Of a stretch of 64,000 bases of DNA, positions 62,407 through 64,000 are shown piece by piece (within the stretch, counting starts at the first letter, position 1; each line of letters opens with the position of its first letter). This DNA is from Diphasiastrum complanatum (lineage: Eukaryota > Streptophyta > Lycopodiopsida > Lycopodiales > Lycopodiaceae). The notes under the pieces were generated by a model. It was not told where the DNA came from. It was given only the letters and a program-made list of their open reading frames with translations, and did no database searches. The stretch is taken from assembly GCA_029204225.1 (NCBI GenBank), contig CM055110.1, positions 20,823,426 through 20,887,425 on the forward strand. Direction: 5' to 3'. The translations under genes were made by a program, and so were the position numbers.

Positions 62407-62628
62407 CTCGATCGACCTTCTCCTCACAGCACCCTGATCCTTGAACACCCTCTCACAGCACCCTGGCTCTCAAACAGCCTCTCACAGCCTGTCACCGGCT
62501 CTCGCTTGCTCTCTCACTGTCTATCACTAGCCCTCTCACAGCCTCTGAAAATGCCGACCACAATGGCATTGTCAGTGCCTATTTATCCCCACAGCCTGAT
62601 CGGCCATGTGGATCCCCATCATCCCTCC

Positions 62629-62796
62629 ATGTGCCTCCGTACCTGCCCCCATGTGATGCTCCCCCCTGTGTTGGTCTCCCATTGGGCCCATGGTCTGCTC
62701 ACCCACAATGCCCATGTGCCTCTGTACTTGCCCCCATGTGATGCTACCCCCCTGTGTTGGTCTCCCATTGGCCCCTCGGTCTGCTCACTCGCAGTG
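62629..62796. repeat. Tandem duplication 2 x 84 bp in the hAT element
   Basis: CATGTGCCTCCGTACCTGCC at 62629 recurs at 62713 (CATGTGCCTCTGTACTTGCC) with the following GTTGGTCTCCCATTGG and GTCTGCTCAC blocks. It lies upstream of the convergent gene, in its presumed promoter region. Degenerate CTCTCACAGCC units precede it at 62450-62540. Confidence 0.85.
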
Positions 62797-62954
62797 CCCA
62801 TGTGCCATTGCAACAGTCCCCTGCATCATGTACTGTACCCTCTTTTTTTACACCCAGAACCCCCTTTTTTTACTTTTTTTTGTCCTTTTTTGGTAGTTAA
62901 TATGCAAAAAAAAATTACTAAAAATATATTAAAAAATAAAAAAAAAATTAAAAA

Positions 62955-63070
62955 TGGTACCGCCCTGGTACCGCGGATCCCAGGGCGGTACCGTACCGGC
63001 GGTACCGCTGGTATGGTACCACTGATATGGTACCGGCGGTACCATACCAGCGGTACCAGAGGGTACTATG
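62955..63070. repeat. 3' subterminal palindrome array of the hAT element
   Basis: GGTACC motifs, most as GGTACCGC or GCGGTACC in both orientations, mirror the 5' end and stop just before the terminal CTATG. Confidence 0.82.
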
Positions 63071-63110
63071 ATATATATATAGAGTTATAGACATACATAC
63101 ATATATATAT

Positions 63111-63331
63111 CATAGTTCCACGTGCCATGGTACGGCACACGTGCCGTGGGCTTCTGATCCACGACACGTGTGAACTAAATTTATTAATTCAAAAAAGTCC
63201 CCAAAAAATAGCAAAAATCCAAAAATAGCAAAAATAGAAAAAAAAAGTGCCGTATCACGGCACGTGTGTCGTCGTATGGCACTTGGTACAGTATCCACAC
63301 CCCCACGACACGTGTGCTGTGCGGAACTATT
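63111..63331. mobile_element. Short non-autonomous element B, CACGTG-type subterminal repeats
   Basis: Starts CATAGTTCCACGTG and ends GGAACTATT with ATATATAT on both sides. The subterminal motifs are ACACGTG/CACGTGC palindromes instead of GGTACC. The core is an A-rich run with repeated aaatagcaaaaa. Same size and layout as the other short elements here. Confidence 0.78.
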
Positions 63332-63346
63332 ATATATATATAATAT

Positions 63347-63582
63347 CAAAGATGAATGGGGCGGACGTGGACGCGCGTCCGAATGCAGCCGCCAGGGACC
63401 TGTGACCGCGTCCGCCCGGACGCGGTTTTTTTTTCCCCTCATAAAATAGCAAAAAAACCGAGAAAAATATTAAAAAAAAACGTGGATGCGCCCAGGTCCA
63501 CATCTAGGACCCGGACGCGTCTGGGTCCGGACGCCGGACGCGGATGCCAAAAGGCCGTGTCCGGCCCGGACCCTAATGTCTG
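63347..63582. mobile_element. Short non-autonomous element C, GGACGCG-type subterminal repeats
   Basis: Starts near CAAAGATGAATGGGGCGG and ends near CCGGACCCTAATGTCTG, flanked by AT-rich microsatellite. Both ends are dense in GGACGCG/CGCGTCC and the core is A-rich with aaatagcaaaaa. Exact ends and target duplication are uncertain. Confidence 0.6.
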
Positions 63583-63608
63583 ATATCTATATATCTATAT
63601 CTATATAT

Positions 63609-63826
63609 CATAGATCCCGCAGTACTGGGTACCGCGGATCCCGGTACCGCCGGACCATATCGGTCCCGCGGTACCCAAATTTTTTTTTTTTTGGCGAAAA
63701 TAACACGGGGAAAAATTTTAAAATTTTTTTATTTTTATTTTTTATTATGGTACCACCCTGGTACCGCGGATCTGAGGGCGGTACCGTACTGGCGGTACCA
63801 TAATGGCGGTACCACAAGGAAATATG
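63609..63826. mobile_element. Short non-autonomous hAT element D, GGTACC-type (218 bp)
   Basis: Starts CATAGATCCCGC and ends ACAAGGAAATATG, flanked by a perfect 8-bp duplication CTATATAT (63601-63608 and 63827-63834). Its ends carry the same GGTACCGCGG array as the long element, so it is a likely deletion derivative mobilised by that transposase. The core is a poly(A/T) stretch with no coding sequence. Confidence 0.88.
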
Positions 63827-63834
63827 CTATATAT

Positions 63835-64000
63835 CATAGGTCCTGCGGTACTGGGTACCGCGGATCCGGTACCATGATGGTACCACGGTACCACAATATA
63901 ATAATTTATTTATTATTTAATATTTAAATTTTTTTTTTTTACCTAAACCTATCCGCCCCCCTCGCATTTCATCTGAAATTTTTTTGCGTCCTCCTCTGCC
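63835..64000 (+). mobile_element. Second long hAT copy, 5' end only
   Basis: CATAGGTCC, GGTACCGCGG and the following 5' leader (ACAATATAATAAT.., ACCTAAACCTATCCGCC, TCGCATTTCATCTG) match 56828-57030 with few changes and one short deletion. The element continues past the window in the same orientation. Confidence 0.88.

Larger units (their letters stand above)
56828..63070 (+). mobile_element. hAT-superfamily DNA transposon, autonomous type (6.2 kb)
   Basis: Starts CATAGGTCCC and ends GGGTACTATG (short imperfect terminal inverted repeats) with ATATATAT on both sides, compatible with an 8-bp hAT target duplication although ambiguous in a TA run. Both ends have arrays of GGTACC and CCGCGG palindromes (56836-56916 and 62955-63062). 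Inside are a BED/DUF659/hAT-dimer transposase gene on + and a small convergent gene on -. It is GC-richer than the host intron. It lies in intron 12 of the ABC1-kinase gene, in the same orientation. Confidence 0.88.

Overview
This window is nuclear DNA from a land plant with a large, repeat-rich genome. The evidence is one plant-type ABC1-kinase (UbiB/ADCK family) gene with GT..AG introns, plant copia and chromovirus/Athila-type gypsy elements primed by initiator-Met tRNA, and a plant BED/DUF659 hAT transposon. Introns of 2 to 32 kb packed with nested retroelements suggest a fern, lycophyte or gymnosperm rather than a compact angiosperm, but I cannot name the species. No prokaryotic features, CRISPR arrays or rRNA genes are present.

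The single cellular gene runs on the + strand from about 5.2 kb to beyond 56.7 kb. I reconstruct twelve exons (571 codons) with consistent splice phases: 5535-5580 (tentative), 9170-9275, 9532-9763, 10272-10313, 12516-12587, 12723-12858, 13036-13193, 13735-13831, 14390-14637, 46459-46620, 47124-47276 and 56404-56664. The C-terminal exons lie outside the window. Intron 9 is 31.8 kb and separates the linker before the active site from the HADPHPGN catalytic exon.

The rest is mobile DNA. (1) 1-3500: the 5' half of a copia element (- strand) with an intact 669-codon frame running off the left edge. (2) 10.7-12.3 kb: fragments of gypsy, LINE and copia in intron 4. (3) 15.7-19.35 kb: a decayed chromovirus ending in a 3' LTR. 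(4) 19.35-28.4 kb: a head-to-tail stack of three copies of one LINE family. Its RNA ends in a conserved hairpin, an AATAAAG box and a (TC)n tail instead of poly(A). The outermost copy carries an internal inversion. (5) 29.87-46.06 kb: three levels of gypsy nesting. An old gypsy fragment was hit by an Athila/Tat-like element (30704-45890, target duplication GATAG), which was itself hit by a chromovirus (34026-39841, target duplication CTTGC). (6) 49733-54997: a chromovirus in intron 11 with target duplication CGCTT. (7) 56828-64000: a complete autonomous-type hAT element inserted in a (TA)n tract, then three short elements with hAT-like architecture and the start of a second long copy.

The most unusual material is the microsatellite-tailed LINE family (3' hairpin, probable C-terminal PCNA-binding box, stacking on its own tails) and the hAT family. 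The hAT transposase has a long AT-hook-bearing C-terminal extension and a convergent second gene. Its short neighbours keep one architecture but carry different GC-rich subterminal palindromes.
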